64,000 bases of DNA from Siphonodentalium dalli (lineage: Eukaryota > Mollusca > Scaphopoda > Gadilida > Siphonodentaliidae): the NCBI GenBank assembly GCA_032622095.1, contig CP136067.1, positions 178,284,556-178,348,555 of the forward strand, read 5' to 3'. Positions within the stretch are counted from its first letter, which is position 1. Every line of letters starts with the position of its first letter. The position numbers and the translations under genes were made by a program. The notes beneath the pieces are model-generated. The model made no database searches. It was not told where the DNA came from and saw nothing but the letters and a program-made list of their open reading frames with translations. This document shows, piece by piece, positions 1 to 11,778 of this stretch.

Positions 1-1510
1 CTCCAGAAAAGATGGCGTCTGTCATGGCGGCCATTTTGCTTGAGATACCGAGACTATAGAATAGTAAAGAATGTTTCATATATAGACGACCATTCTTTCC
101 ACACCGTTCGCCAGTATTATCCACCACCATAAGAATTGTGCCAAAAAAAACCCACTAAGAGAACATATTAACTTCGCCGATATATGCATGGATATATAGG
201 GGATGCTTACTTATTTATCTTTTGTTGCGAAGTTTTGTGTCAGAATTATCATTGCATCTGTTCACTTGATTGATCCCACACTCTAATAGCTAGATTGGTT
301 TCCCTGTTGAATGGTTTGATCGAGGTTGGGTGAGACACCAACATAAAAAACACAAACCCTGTTTCTGATGACAGAATTTAATGCATAACAAGTAGGATGC
401 ATTGGCTTCCTTCTATATTGGCGGGATAACCTCCTTAATACATGGTATTAACTGTGCCGACAATATGACCGTCTTATATACCCATCATCGTATCGTATCG
501 TTTCGCCGTTTGGAGTCTCAATACAAACCCGAATAGGATACGACTAAACTGATATCCGAAACGATAGCATGCATGTTCGTGTGATCATGGCCTTGTATAT
601 ACTGCTGAGTTGAATTTTCAATTAATTTGATTAATCCATCCATAATAGATGTGTTTTCATGGCTCGAAAATGTTATGGATTCATATTCAGATGAGATACG
701 TAGTCCAACTGATCAGTCTCAGATACACACGAAAACACGCGAAAACTCACCAGAACTCTATAAGTACTATGGATAGTTACTGCATAGAAGATCCGGTGTT
801 GGTGACATCTTGATCCGCGACCTTGACATTGGTCCCACCATATTGCGCTCACATTGAGAATGTTTTTGAGAGTGTTTTTAAAACTATGTTGAAACATATG
901 CTTCATTGACACATATTCAGTTATATGCCGGCAATGTGTCGGCAATGTGGTCAGAGATTATACTAGTCAATGGATTTTCTTGAAAATTTGAGAGAGAAAA
1001 ATTAAAAACGATATAATTTGCTAAAAATTGGTAAATAGCTAGATCTGGGATAACCGACTGACATCGGTGGGTAAATGTTCCTGCTTCATATTTTGTCCGT
1101 TGTCTGTTTTACAATGTGAAACAAACATATTCCCGTATATTATATACCTGAAAATTTCTCCATTCAGTCCGGTTTGGTGATACATTCCGGGTTGGTGATA
1201 CCATATACAAGGGGATGTTGGGTGCTAAATTATCAGTTCACAATATGTCTTTAATATAATTTATACATATCCAATGTCAAATGGGCGGGATTCGCGTCGA
1301 TGGATTTCCCAGATTCCTTTAGATTGTTCGGTTTATTTCAATTCGATTGAATTATATATCCTGGTGCAGCGGAGTACACTTTCTGGGAGGAAGTGATATA
1401 GATTATGGATTGTTTGTAAACTGTCAATCATGTCCAGTGCAGCAACTCTTTGGTAGATTTTCATGTCTGTAACATAATTTTTGCGATTTGTGTGATTTAT
1501 AATGGGGATA
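1..1510. other. Intergenic, no gene recognised
   Basis: No convincing coding exon, RNA gene or complete mobile element was seen on either strand. The start, around 8-35, carries AAGATGGCG/ATGGCGGCC words that recur near 30305, 42790 and 52085. They are probably a remnant of a dispersed repeat. The open frames here are short and of AT-rich random type. Confidence 0.5.
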
Positions 1511-1664
1511 ACATGCTGTCTGCATGGATTGATTTGGGACGTTTATCCGTGGGTTTTCTGATGGAAAATATCCGTTTAACTGTCTCTACGCGGCGCCGGT
1601 AAAACTGCATTTTCCGTCTCAAAACTCCACCGATAAACGTCCCAAATCGCACCAGACAACATGT
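1511..1664. repeat. Imperfect inverted repeat (MITE-like hairpin)
   Basis: The left arm begins ACATGCTGTCTGCATGGATT and continues through a TTTGGGACGTTTATC block. The right arm is its reverse complement, GATAAACGTCCCAAAT followed by CAGACAACATGT. The arms flank a GC-richer centre with GCGGCGCCGG. No target-site duplication is evident, so this could be a decayed MITE or a solitary palindrome. Confidence 0.5.
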
Positions 1665-2690
1665 TTCTCATTTACATACTTGACGCTCTTTGAATTACCA
1701 TATTAGGAATATAATAACAAGAACGCTCTGTATTATTCTTGGCTCTGAGAAACAACTTATCTATGACTTGACTAACATCCATACGTCGATTTTCAGGCTA
1801 TTAATGCGGACCCCTATTGAGATAATGGCTCCAGCCAGGAGCATCATTAATGATCTCCTGTCTGACTTTGCTCAAGTATAGTTTTCATGTTCAATCCTGA
1901 AAACTAATGAGAATATTTTAATGAGAATTTTCGCCGCCAGATACGGACCTTTGTATCTTTTCGATGCTGAAAATTTGGGAAATGTCCTCGGGGTGCTTAG
2001 AGCGTATTTGCCCCCGTTGTCCGATGCCGGTGCGCATTAAACGGCCATGGCTCGTTCACAATTGGAACATATTGGAAGGAGGTAAAGATGAGTCGATAAA
2101 TACACGATTTGCGGATCGAAAACAAATTGTATACCCTGAAAAATCTTTCCAAATTAATATCAATTTGCCAGCTGCTTTCAATCGTTGACATATGAAATAA
2201 ACGCTCTTTATTTTACCAAATCAGGAATAGATCCCCCAATCACCCAGCCAAAATTAGCTAAAATCCATTTTTTTGTGGTCGTGTATTTTGAAAACTAAAG
2301 AAAATTGAAGGGATCTCTTGTTGTTTTTATTAATGTCTTCTCTAGATTGTGCACAAACAAAAATCTTTTCCTTATGAATCTATGATAGAGCAGACAAACA
2401 TAAAAACAATATATTCTAAGCCTGTGATCGAGAACCGGCGTGATGAAATATGATATTTGAGGTCACACAATTCAATAAATATAGTCCATATTCCCTTCAT
2501 TTCTCATAACAACTTAAGTATACATGGTTAAACACACTGTGAAGGAGTTTCAACTTATGGCCCAATGAATCCTCAGTATAAACTTTTTTTTCTAAAAATG
2601 CGATTTCCGAGCGCTTTTATCCTTTTTTAAAGGCTTTTGTGTATAAATAGTAAAAGCAATGTCCGTTTACCCTAAAACTCTTAGGTCCGA
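1665..2690. other. Intergenic, no gene recognised
   Basis: Only short frames, no splice-bounded exon and no repeat family recognised. The overlapping 64-74 codon frames near 1964-2191 on both strands have no recognisable protein features. Confidence 0.5.
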
Positions 2691-2699
2691 ATCGGCATC

Positions 2700-3100
2700 T
2701 CTGGTTTAGACTATGTTTTATTCTAGACCAGGTTTAACTCCAGTTTAAACTATGTTTAAGTATGATTTAAACTTGGTTTTACTGTAGTTAAACTAGGTTT
2801 ATGGGAGTAAAACTGGGTTTTAGTGTAGTTAAACCCAGTTTTGTGATAAACTCAATTTAAGTTTGTGGAATTCGATCTCAATTGAAACTAGGTTTTATTG
2901 ACGTGATAAAGTTATGGTAATATTACTAATTGTTTGTGGTGAATTGGCTATATAATCATCAGTATAAGCTTCTGTATATATGATTTATACGTACCATACT
3001 TCTCGTCTCGAAAATATACCATTAAATATACTTTGAAAAAACATCAAAGTTAAACCACCCTACCCCAGGTTTAACTAAAATCTAGTTTTGTGGGTTTAAT
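2700..3100. repeat. Cluster of AAAC-N-GTTT palindromic motifs
   Basis: Repeated words such as GTTTAAACTATGTTTAA, TTAAACTAGGTTT, AAACTGGGTTTT, TTAAACCCAGTTTT and CCAGGTTTAACT occur about a dozen times in 400 bases, in both orientations. They share a core of AAAC, two to four bases, then GTTT. This looks like the subterminal repeat region of a DNA transposon or a degenerate short tandem repeat. Ends and target duplication were not found. Confidence 0.45.
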
Positions 3101-3424
3101 TATTCGGTCGATTTTTTTCGCCCAGTATTGATGTTGTTTCTTCGCGTATATGGGAGTGTTTATTTTGAATTGGGGGAGGCGTTTATGCTTGGGCGTTTGT
3201 CACTCAATGTACATGCAGGAGAGTCTTAGTGGAATTCGGGGAGGCGATGTCGTACTTATGAGATAAATTCTAACAAAATATGTACCAGTGTGATGGATGA
3301 TTTCTTGCTATATGTGTTTGTTTGCAATTCGCTCGTTCGGATGTCGCTTTGGCGACTGAGAGCATGCATGGGTGGATCGGACTGATCAGTTTGACACGTT
3401 AGACACGAACATAACTTGAAACTG

Positions 3425-4162
3425 ATTCCTTATTCGCAAAAAGGTACCTTTCGGTCAATTTGACGCATGGGTTGGTGGCCTGCCTAAATACCCACCAGAG
3501 ACACCCCAGCCCTCACCCGGGGGAGGGTAACGACCACCCTGAGGGGGAATGGAGTATGGACCATTATGGAGATCTGTAAGGATTTCGGCCAATGTGATGG
3601 TATGGGTGGTCCCGCCCAAATAACCCATAGAAACACCCCACCCCTCACATCCGGGGGGTGGACATGGGATATGGGCCATTTTCGAGACCGGTAAGGATTT
3701 ATGGCCGATTTGACGGCATGGATGGATGGCCCGCTCAAATGTCCCATAGAAAACAGCCCACCCCTCAACCTTGGGGGAACCACCCCAGGAGGTGAAAATG
3801 GGGTATGGACAATTTTCGAGAACGGTAAGGATTTCGGTCAATTTGACGTCATGAGTGGGTAACCCGCTCCAATTACCCCCTAGAAGCACCCTCACCCGGG
3901 GAAATGGGGTATCGACCATTTTCGAGAACGGTGTGTGTCACACCCGCGGTGAGGGTGGGGGTGTTTCTATGGACTATATTTTAGGGCTGGCCGCCCACCA
4001 ATGCCGTCATATTGGCCGAAATCCTTACCGGTCTCGATAACGGTCCATAACGCTTTCTGACACCCGGGTGAGGGTGGGGTGTTTCTATGGGGTATTTGGG
4101 GCGCGCCAACTACACATGCCGTAATATTGACAGACAGAGGCATGTTTTTGCGAATAAGGAAT
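3425..4162. mobile_element. GC-rich foldback element with internal ~120-bp repeats
   Basis: The ends are inverted copies: ATTCCTTATTCGCAAAAA at the left and TTTTTGCGAATAAGGAAT at the right. Between them lie about five copies of a unit of roughly 120 bp containing CACCCCTCACCCGGGG, GGTATGGACCATTTTCGAGA and GGTAAGGATTTCGG. The first copies run one way and the last two run inverted, from about 3930. The GC content contrasts with the AT-rich surroundings. No transposase frame is present. The long open frames here, including one of about 154 codons, are by-products of the repeat. Confidence 0.65.
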
Positions 4163-4502
4163 AAAATGCTCCTATCGGGGAAAATAATGTATTAACATAT
4201 TGTATTGTGAAATAAACTATTATCCTATAGATTGATTGAAGTTAGAAGTTTTGCGATATAAACATTTTTCTGTCTGGACAACGGTACTGTTCATCTGTTG
4301 TTGCAATATGATAGAGGCTTGCTATATTTGGAATTATACACATGCGGAATTTTCGCCAATATAAAACTTCCACTCGATATTGTTGTACATTACTATTACA
4401 TATGTGCATCGATTTCTACAATACTCATGACTTGTTTAATCTCAATAAACCATATTGATCATAAATGTAGAGGCTACATTATTGATCCCGGGTTTGAGCG
4501 CA

Positions 4503-4512
4503 GGATTCGAAC
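4503..4512 (-). promoter_or_regulatory. Pol III B-box-like motif in a repeated block (copy A)
   Basis: The minus strand reads GTTCGAATCC, close to the tRNA B box, in the block matching 19417-19427. No intact tRNA fold could be drawn around it. A decayed tRNA-derived SINE is possible but unproven. Confidence 0.25.
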
Positions 4513-5038
4513 ATAGTATTTGCTTTGGCATATCTGTTTGGGTATGTAAACATACTGTACTCCTTATCCTTGAACCAGTAAGCTCTTTGCATGGCACACA
4601 TATTGTTTTATCTGTGTAGCTTGCATATCGTTGTTATGTACCATCGGGGTCAAATATTCTGTCTACATCGCCGTGCATACGATTAACATAAATGACGAAC
4701 CCATTAAACAGTTACGTCGCTGATATGTAATCATATTTATTTTCAATCGACGATAAACAGAAATACATGTAAACATTTAGAAATATCTAACAACAATTTT
4801 AGTGGACGTTTGATGGTAGTGATTAGAATAGTATGAGGCATCAAGCAGTATATACATGTACCATTGTATTGTTATTGCTCAACTTCGAAACTTGAGATAT
4901 AACGCCACTTCGAGCAATGGCCACAAACACACATTCTTCCATATATCAATTTAAAAAAAAAAAAGCAATATCCATAGCAATGTGAAGTTTTATATTACCT
5001 AATTATATCAGATGAAACCCCTATAATATCAGTGTTAA

Positions 5039-5508
5039 AGGTACTCAATCCGATCAGAGGGTCCTATGTTACTATTTATTTGGCTTTGGGGGTAAAATAT
5101 ATTTGATTCGAGTCAAGGAACCCAGCCATCAAAGCTCAGAGTGATTAGATATCGATTTTTGAAATCTATATTTTTCGGAGATCTGTCCCAATAGTTAACA
5201 GAAACACGTGATCAAAACAGACACATTGCGGGTGTAAGATGGATAAGTCTAAAATCAAGGGCTTACTATTAACAATAATAACCACTTGATTTTAGAGTTA
5301 TCCATCTTACACCCGCAATTTGTCTGTTTTGATCACGCTTTTCTGCTAACTATTGGGACAGATCTCCGAAAATTAATAGATTTCAAAAATCGATATATAA
5401 TCACTCTGAGCTTTGATGGGTGGGTTCCTCGACTCGAATAAAATATGTTTTTTACCGCCAAAGCCAAAGAAATCGTAATATAGGACTCTCTGAGCGGATT
5501 GAGTACCT
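5039..5508. mobile_element. Palindromic TTAA-flanked MITE
   Basis: This element is almost one continuous palindrome with arms of about 200-220 bp. It starts AGGTACTCAATCCGATCAGA and ends in the complement, TCTGAGCGGATTGAGTACCT. TTAA lies immediately outside each end, at 5035-5038 and 5509-5512. TTAA target duplication and lack of coding capacity suggest a non-autonomous piggyBac-like or Kolobok-like MITE. A one-arm relative lies at 53205-53420 in the transporter's first intron. Confidence 0.75.
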
Positions 5509-5623
5509 TTAAGTATAATATACCCAGAACCACCTTCTTATGTCGGGGTCATACTACACAACGTTCTCAATTATGGCTCGAATATATAAGATGCGATTGT
5601 TGAGTCGAACCGCCGATATTTAA

Positions 5624-5879
5624 AGGGGGACTGTACACTAAATCTGGCCATTCATGGGACCTTCTCTTTTTATACTCAACAGAATATATGCAACAAATGA
5701 ATGAATTTGAGCCAAGAATTAGTGCAAAATACGATCATGCTCTATGAACGGTGCGAACAAGATGGTAATTATAATGAAAATTAATTTGTGGCTCAAATTC
5801 ATTAATTTTTTGCATATATTATGTTGATTATAAAAGGAGATTGTCCCATAAATTGTCATATTTAGTGTACAGTACCTCT
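5624..5879. mobile_element. TTAA-flanked MITE shared with unit B
   Basis: The ends are inverted: AGGGGGACTGTACACTAAAT at the left, and on the other strand AGAGGTACTGTACACTAAAT at the right. TTAA follows each end (5620-5623, 5880-5883). The same element lies at 24654-24911 within matching flanks, so the insertion predates the receptor duplication. There is no coding content. Confidence 0.7.
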
Positions 5880-6148
5880 TTAAGAAGGCACCTAGATCAT
5901 GTTTCTTGGAGATCATATTCTACTAGTTCAAAACCTGGGAACTTTCTGATGATCTGACGGGGAACTTCTTAACATTGACCAAAGAACACAGGCCATGGCA
6001 TAATCTAGAAGACAACATGCAAGCGGAAAAAAAAGTAAAAACATTCACCACACACCGATGTATATCCATACTTATAATAGTACATGTATATGTAGTTACA
6101 TACAAATGTTGTTGCTGAAGCAAGCTTCATGAATCATAGCAACACAAT

Positions 6149-6441
6149 TCACACGGAAACGGCAAACACATACAACAGTACAGATGACCCTGAAAAACAA
6201 ATTGTGACGAAGAAGCAAACTAGATCGACAATTCCCTCTGAAGTTTGTGCAGCTTCTTCATTTGCCTTGCTTCTCTCGCTGGATGGGTCAGAATCGTCTT
6301 CTTGTGGCACTAGCTCCATATCGTCGGTTTTCTTAGAGAAAATGGAACACGTTTTCCTGAACACTGACGGCGAGCGGTGGTGGATTCGCACGAGCATGAC
6401 GTTGGTTAGCAACGTCAACAAGCTGACGGCCACCTGGCAAC
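6149..6441 (-). CDS. Receptor gene A exon 2: nicotinic-like subunit, TM3 end to TM4
   Basis: This is the terminal exon of the gene whose first coding exon is 10641-11754. It encodes residues 373-468 and ends in TGA. The acceptor is a long T run then AG, just after 6441. Joined to the exon 1 donor, codon G|GT restores glycine and completes TM3 (tyrosine-valine-leucine-glycine-cysteine-glutamine, then a hydrophobic run to about residue 390). A short cytoplasmic loop follows with HHRSPSVFRKTC, then an acidic/serine-rich stretch. TM4 is about residues 442-465, and three residues from its end the chain stops, as is usual for Cys-loop subunits. The TM3-TM4 loop of about 50 residues is short for a nicotinic subunit. 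Exon 2 of gene B (27180-27478) is nearly the same apart from a two-residue indel and scattered changes. Confidence 0.85.
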
Positions 6442-6479
6442 CTAAAAAAAAAGCAACTATTCAATCTACCTCTGTCTAA

Positions 6480-7530
6480 ACACATTTACGACAAATTGTT
6501 TCTAAATTTATGTGATGAACTAATGCAAAAGTGCATATCATGAATTTTGTATTAATGAAATCTTTGTCCGGGAAAAACACTGCATCCTATTGTAGCCAGA
6601 CGCCTTCGGTCCACATACAAGTATCAAGTAGAGAGAGACTTGCTACGACAATAAAACATAAACGATAAACACGCATGCATCATACAAAATGTATAATGCT
6701 ATTTTTCAGCGCATAAATTATTGAATGCCATGTTAAGTGTTCCCTTATTGTACAAGCGAACACGTTGTGACGTCAACAAGACGGCCGATTCGGGAAATCT
6801 TAGTCCTATCGGGTCCCATTCCTAAATTGTACCCAACCCATCGGCAAAGGTCAAAGTTCTGGAATAGTATCCGTTTTTAAACAATCGACAGTGCAGGCAG
6901 AGTTTGTTAAATTTATAACAGTATTTTAGTTATGTTTAGTGCATGCAATTACCATTTTTAGAACGGAAATCAAATTTAAATGATAGATTACATCCATCAG
7001 GAAACCTACTTATCGTACGTATTAAGGGTGACTTTAATTAGTTTTGTCAAGTTGTCATACCTGCGATTCGGCGACGCGTTGTTGTTATTTTTATTGTGGG
7101 AATTCCCTGGTTGGAGCCACACTAAAATAGATGCTACTTCTCAACTTTGACCTCCGGTTACCAATAGAGGACTCACCGCTAGCAAGTGATTTCACCAGCC
7201 CGTTCTCCCAAAAACTAGCACGTTGTCTGCTTATAATAGAACATATTTTAGGTAGAAAGTCTGCTGACAATTGCCACATTTTAAGTCGATAATGTGCTGA
7301 AAATGACAACACTTTAGTAGTCGCATTATCCACTCATTATGGGGCGAGTCTAAGCATATTATGTGCGGACAATGAGTCCATTATCTGCTTATTTCAGAAT
7401 CAAATAATCACATTATGTACCTATTTCACATTATAGGTCGATTATGTGCGTATTTCCGCGAGGATATGTTGTATTTCACTTATAGGCATCTATCATATAA
7501 TTGGCCTCCAAGTGCTCTTCAGTCCCGATG
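6480..7530. other. Gene A intron, 5' portion of the non-exonic part
   Basis: No exon was seen. Matches to unit B run to about 7000 (27500-27775 and 29692-29830). From 7250 to 7460 the sequence is rich in degenerate ATTATGTGC-type words in both orientations, probably a decayed short repeat. Confidence 0.5.
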
Positions 7531-7534
7531 TCGT

Positions 7535-8800
7535 GGTTTGACGATGAATTCAAAGAGAAACTCGTAAATTCCAATAGGTGCAAGTCCGAATACAGTCGGA
7601 GCCAAACTGAGTTCAATCAAGTCCGAATACAGTCGGAGCCAAACTGAGTTCAATCAAGTCATGACAATGTTAACCTCGACAAGGTAATTAACGATATATA
7701 CGATGAGTCTGATGCTAGTGACATTAACGCTGAAATCACAAGGGCCTATATCTAGACTGAGAAATAATCAAGCACCAGGTATATATAGACCAACTGTATA
7801 ATGAATATATCAAGACGTCGGAGGACGAGATGATCGACGTGTAATTCTATTTCTTCAATTTGGTATTAGACACGGGCTATTTCCCAGAAGACTGGGCTAT
7901 AGGAAGTATACATGTACATCCGATTTACAAGAAAAAGCGCGAGCGGCTCGATCCGGAATCTTACAGAGGTATTACTCTTTTGAATTGTCTGGCAAAACGG
8001 TTCACCTCCATACTGAATAAAAAAATTATCATATTCTCTGAACAATTGAACCTCTTTGGTAACAACCAGAGGGGATTTAGCAGGATATATTATACAACTG
8101 ATAATATGTTCATACTAAACAGTTCGATACAGTTTGTCGCGATAGACTGTTTTTGAAAATGATCAGAAATGGCATCAATGGGAAACATTTCAGAGTGATT
8201 AAAGAATTATATAGCCAAATAGAAACTTGTGTGAATATTGGCATGACTAAATGAGATTATTTATATGTACCATATTACACGTTACATCAAAACGACAACA
8301 GTTATGAACACAAACTTAGATGCGTCAAATCCATCAAAAGAATATTGCAAAACATTGGTTCGACTTCCAAACGGATACCACAATTACAACTTTCTAAAAA
8401 TGACAGCACACAAATAAAGCAGATCCTGATCTACCAGTTTCACCAATAATGTATGCTAACATGGTGTCAGCATCCAGGGGTAATTTGTATAACTTTATAA
8501 GTCCCACGTTCCAAATGAAAAAGTACTTGGTCGAAATACCATCACATTTGAGTGAATCTCTCATGAAGATAAGAATTTCTTATCACCGATTAGCCATAGA
8601 AAGTGGTCGATGGAAAAGATACAGAAATAACATAGAGTATGTCCCCTTTGTCTATCTGGCTTGGGCCACGAATGTCATCTTATGACTATGTGTAGTTATC
8701 CCAAAATGTGATTCGGAGAACTCAGACAGGGGAAAGTTAACATAATTCTCCCCACAGAATGAGAGCATTGTGAAATCCGTATCGATTTTCTTGAATAAAG
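7535..8800 (+). pseudogene. Decayed LINE (non-LTR retrotransposon) reverse transcriptase
   Basis: Translated pieces match the order of a LINE pol. From 7860 the frame reads TGYFPEDWAIGSI, then PIYKKK, DPESYRGITLLNCLAK and TSILNKKI, the classic start of the reverse transcriptase domain. Further on, in another frame, come KMIRNGINGKHFRVIKELYS and a run resembling RCVKSIKRILQNIG. At about 8515-8650 the C-terminal signature appears: MKKYLVEIP, SLMKIRISYHRLAIESGRW. Several frameshifts and stops break it, and the catalytic YADD box was not found. A 37-bp exact tandem duplication lies at 7582-7655. It sits antisense in the intron of receptor gene A and is absent from unit B. Confidence 0.8.
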
Positions 8801-8829
8801 CGTTCAGAGAATTAAGTAAAAGGGTGTTT

Positions 8830-9655
8830 TAATATGAATATACACATTACCTAATTGCGTCTCAATAAAACACATCCGTTTTGTTTGCACAGAGGGACAC
8901 AATTTATTATCCTTTGAATTTCTATGTGGGGGGGGGGGGGGTGAAGTATGGACGGTACAAGATCAAGATCTGCTCATAATTGTGAGTAGCGGTGTTGAGT
9001 TGCCAGTATATGTATATATATCTTAAATGCATATCAGATACATATTTACGTATGCTGATGTTCCCTACTGCGCATCGATATACTTGGTGCTTTAGCATAT
9101 ATGTTTGCATGTTCCATGTCAATTCGTAGCCAGCAATAAACTCGTTCATTCACTCAAAGAGCAGGGAATATCTTGATAAATTTGGCAGTATAGTAAAGTG
9201 TGTGATTGCAGGAGGGATAACTCCGTAGAAATTGAAGTTCAAACTACATGTACCAATCGGTTGAGTTTTACATTGTTAAAAATTCCAAGGGAAAATCAAA
9301 GTATATTATATTATAACTTAAACTCTGACATATATCTCTATCCCACTGAACGGTGTACATATGGACATCTTCCGAACATTTCAGTTTAACCTGTTCTATA
9401 CTAAATACTCGTTGACGTGTCCCGTAGGAAATGTTCAGATAATAATAAGTCCAACACCTCGCCAAATGTCGATTGTTGAAGTTATTATCTGAACATAGCC
9501 CTGCAATGAAAATGAATCCTGCATTTGTATTATCAATTCGTCTGTATGCCGACTGCTTTTATTACGAGAACACTCCAATACTGAATATATAATAGGAGAA
9601 TCGATTCACTATAGAAAAAGTTAACGCCTACAATGTTATCAACAAGCGGAATCTC
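8830..9655. other. Gene A intron, unique part
   Basis: Contains a 14-base G run at 8928-8941. From about 9370 to 9600 a block matches 37815-38010 of unit B, with CGAACATTTCAGTTTAAC and AAATGTTCAGATAATAA words. No exon seen. Confidence 0.5.
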
Positions 9656-9659
9656 TAAT

Positions 9660-10126
9660 ATATGTGACCCGCCATATCAAATCCAGTCGGAAGTCGGGAT
9701 TTTTTTTACCCTGTGCCGATGCATTCTCTTATATATGCGAGTCGACCATAGGTCGCCTCGCATATACAAGAGAATGCATTGGGTTAACAATTTGTTATCA
9801 TGTTTTTTATATAAATGTTTCTTACAATTTTTAGGACATAAAATAAAAAAAACATCCATTACCCTGCAGGGAGCCCCACACATATATAGAAGCACATAGA
9901 AGAGTGTCGTATGCTCATGTTTGTCTGCGGATCTGTATGGGTGAAATTATAAAATTGTTAAAGAATACAAGAACCAATTATTAAAATTGTAAAAAATTGT
10001 TAGGCCAATGCATTCTCTTATATATGCGAGGCGACCTATGGTCGACTCGCATATATAAGAGAATGCATTGGCACAGGGTAAAAAAATCCCGACTTCCGAC
10101 TGGATTTGATATGGCGGGTCACATAT
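9660..10126. mobile_element. Paired-hairpin MITE, family i (complete copy)
   Basis: The outer inverted repeats start ATATGTGACCCGCCATATCA and continue for about 60 bases. Each then runs into a 69-bp palindrome, at 9715-9783 and 10004-10072. The palindrome arm begins GCCAATGCATTCTCTTATAT and the centre is a small CGACC-ATA-GGTCG hairpin. Between the hairpins lie about 220 AT-rich bases, including ATTACCCTGCAGGGAGCCCC. There is no coding sequence. The matching place in unit B (38120-38130, resuming near 39046) lacks this element and carries a different one. Confidence 0.8.
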
Positions 10127-10640
10127 GTATGTCAAATAAATATGTTTCTATTATCACCCGGGTCAAGGGGTCCAGCTATTGTGCTATGATGCGGTTGGTT
10201 CCTGCTGAATTGCAATGACGCTGTTAGGGCAAACTGATGCTGTCAACAAAACGTACCGTTATATTTTTTGTAATTTTTCTTTTTCGCGGTATTCCGGTAA
10301 TCTGAACTAATCCAGGAAAAGCCATTATGCGTATCAAACATTCAGAAACATATTTATTGCGAAATTGTTTTAATACGGATTGTATTAGATGTTGACAATC
10401 GACTATAATCAAGATGGTTATTCACGTCGTTGTAGAAACACCAGCGTAGGCATTATACACACACTTGTTTTTTTTTTCTAAAATCGCTCAGATTAGCCAA
10501 ACGCCGAAAATTTCACAAAAAACAATGGTACTTTTTCGTAACGGCATCAGTTTGCCCTACCCGCACCATAGCAATTCAGCAGGGCCACCAGCATCATAGC
10601 ATATCAGCAGGACCATTTAACCAGGGGTGAATATACTAAC
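10127..10640. other. Gene A intron next to exon 1
   Basis: Non-coding intron sequence with CAATTCAGCAGG/ATATCAGCAGG words. Only 10127-10165 resembles unit B (39046-39075), so most of this stretch is an insertion in A or was lost from B. Confidence 0.5.
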
Positions 10641-11754
10641 CTAGAACATAGGATAAATAGGGAACGCTGTCGCTGCTCGTCGGGACCGACGAACTCATGA
10701 AACTCATGAACACAGTTAATGCCAGGATGATTGTCACACAGAATGAAATCCTTTCTCCAGATTCTACCGGGAGCAGAAATGTTAAACTGTTCATCAGAAT
10801 AAAACAGGATACCGGCACAATTAAATTCATTACGAAGAACAGCGGTTTCCTTTTGAGATTGATACTGACAGCAAACGCGTGGTTGCTTGACATTCGGCAG
10901 ACCGAACCAATCATCTCCCATTCGGAATTTGGGACGACTTTTGTCGATAATGTATTTGTTTGTTCCTCGCATGTGTAGTTGGCCGCGGTTCCGGTTGCTA
11001 CCAAAGTAACAAAACGAAGAGTACAATTCTGAGAATCGAAGGGATATTTAGATACCTTTAATTTGCAAGGGAATGAGAAGACATCTGCAACAATCCACAA
11101 CACATGACCGGTTGCTAAGACTGTACACAGCATGCCGTCGTAAGGTAATTTATCCACTTTACTAGTGCCGATGTGAACAAAGGGGGGTAACCAGATATCG
11201 TTACATGCGACGGTTATCTTGGTAACCCCGGCGTGATCGCTTATATTCCATTTCAATCTAGAGTCCCGGTGTTCCATTGTTATTACAGAAACTGCTCTCA
11301 CAATTTGGGAATGGGAGTCAACTCCAAGAATTTCGGCGATGTAAATTTTAATTATTGCCGATGAATTGTCCGCCGGAGGTTCAGCATATCTGTTATATCC
11401 TTCCAAAAGTGAAGTTATCAACTCTGATTTCTTTTGGCAAACAACCACAGGATCATAGATTATAATCTCGTGTGTGGCAGAGCTTGCAATTTCCGAAGCC
11501 AGAAGAGCATCTGCGCTTGTGGATCCGTTGCCAAGCGACGAATTTCCGTTCGAATAACCTGTTAAAATTGAAGATATCATATCTGTTTCCTCAACGATAG
11601 CAACCGTCCCGTTCTTATCTACTGATGACGTATCGGACAACACATTTGAGTCATCGTTGTCTAACTTAGCTACTTCTCCGGACGCATCGCTAAGATGATT
11701 GAGGACTACAACTAAGGCTATATGTACACTTAAAAGAAATCCACAGGGAAACAT
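10641..11754 (-). CDS. Receptor gene A exon 1: divergent nicotinic-like Cys-loop subunit
   Basis: A pentameric ligand-gated channel subunit, 468 aa with exon 2 (6149-6441). The start at 11754 is the first ATG after an in-frame TGA and opens a signal peptide (MFPCGFLLSVHIALVVV). The extracellular domain keeps SRLKWNISDHAGV and DIWLPPF. The Cys-loop is C230 to C244 with exactly 13 residues between and YPFDSQN inside. TM1 is about 304-329. TM2 begins ESGERISF with the -1' glutamate of cation channels and leucine at 9'. The exon ends in TM3 at donor AG|GTTAGT. Missing are the loop B tryptophan, the loop C YxCC and the loop A aspartate (proline instead), so binding of acetylcholine is doubtful. 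An N-terminal helix motif occurs twice (TDMISSILTGYS near 58-68, SELITSLLEGYN near 110-121). There are several N-glycosylation sequons. The ligand is unknown. Confidence 0.9.
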
Positions 11755-11778
11755 GTTCTTCGCAACGTTAGTACTAAA

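Noticed and set aside
3455-3919. 154-codon minus-strand frame, proline- and glycine-rich
   Set aside because: It runs through inverted GC-rich repeats of a foldback element. A competing frame overlaps it and no motif is recognisable.
9633-9899. Reading frames through the hairpin MITEs (also 9997-10218, 20308-20574, 47123-47347, 57618-57830), giving repeated CILLYMR-like peptides
   Set aside because: The repeated peptide is the palindromic arm translated; frames run through non-coding hairpins on both strands and have no start or domain support.
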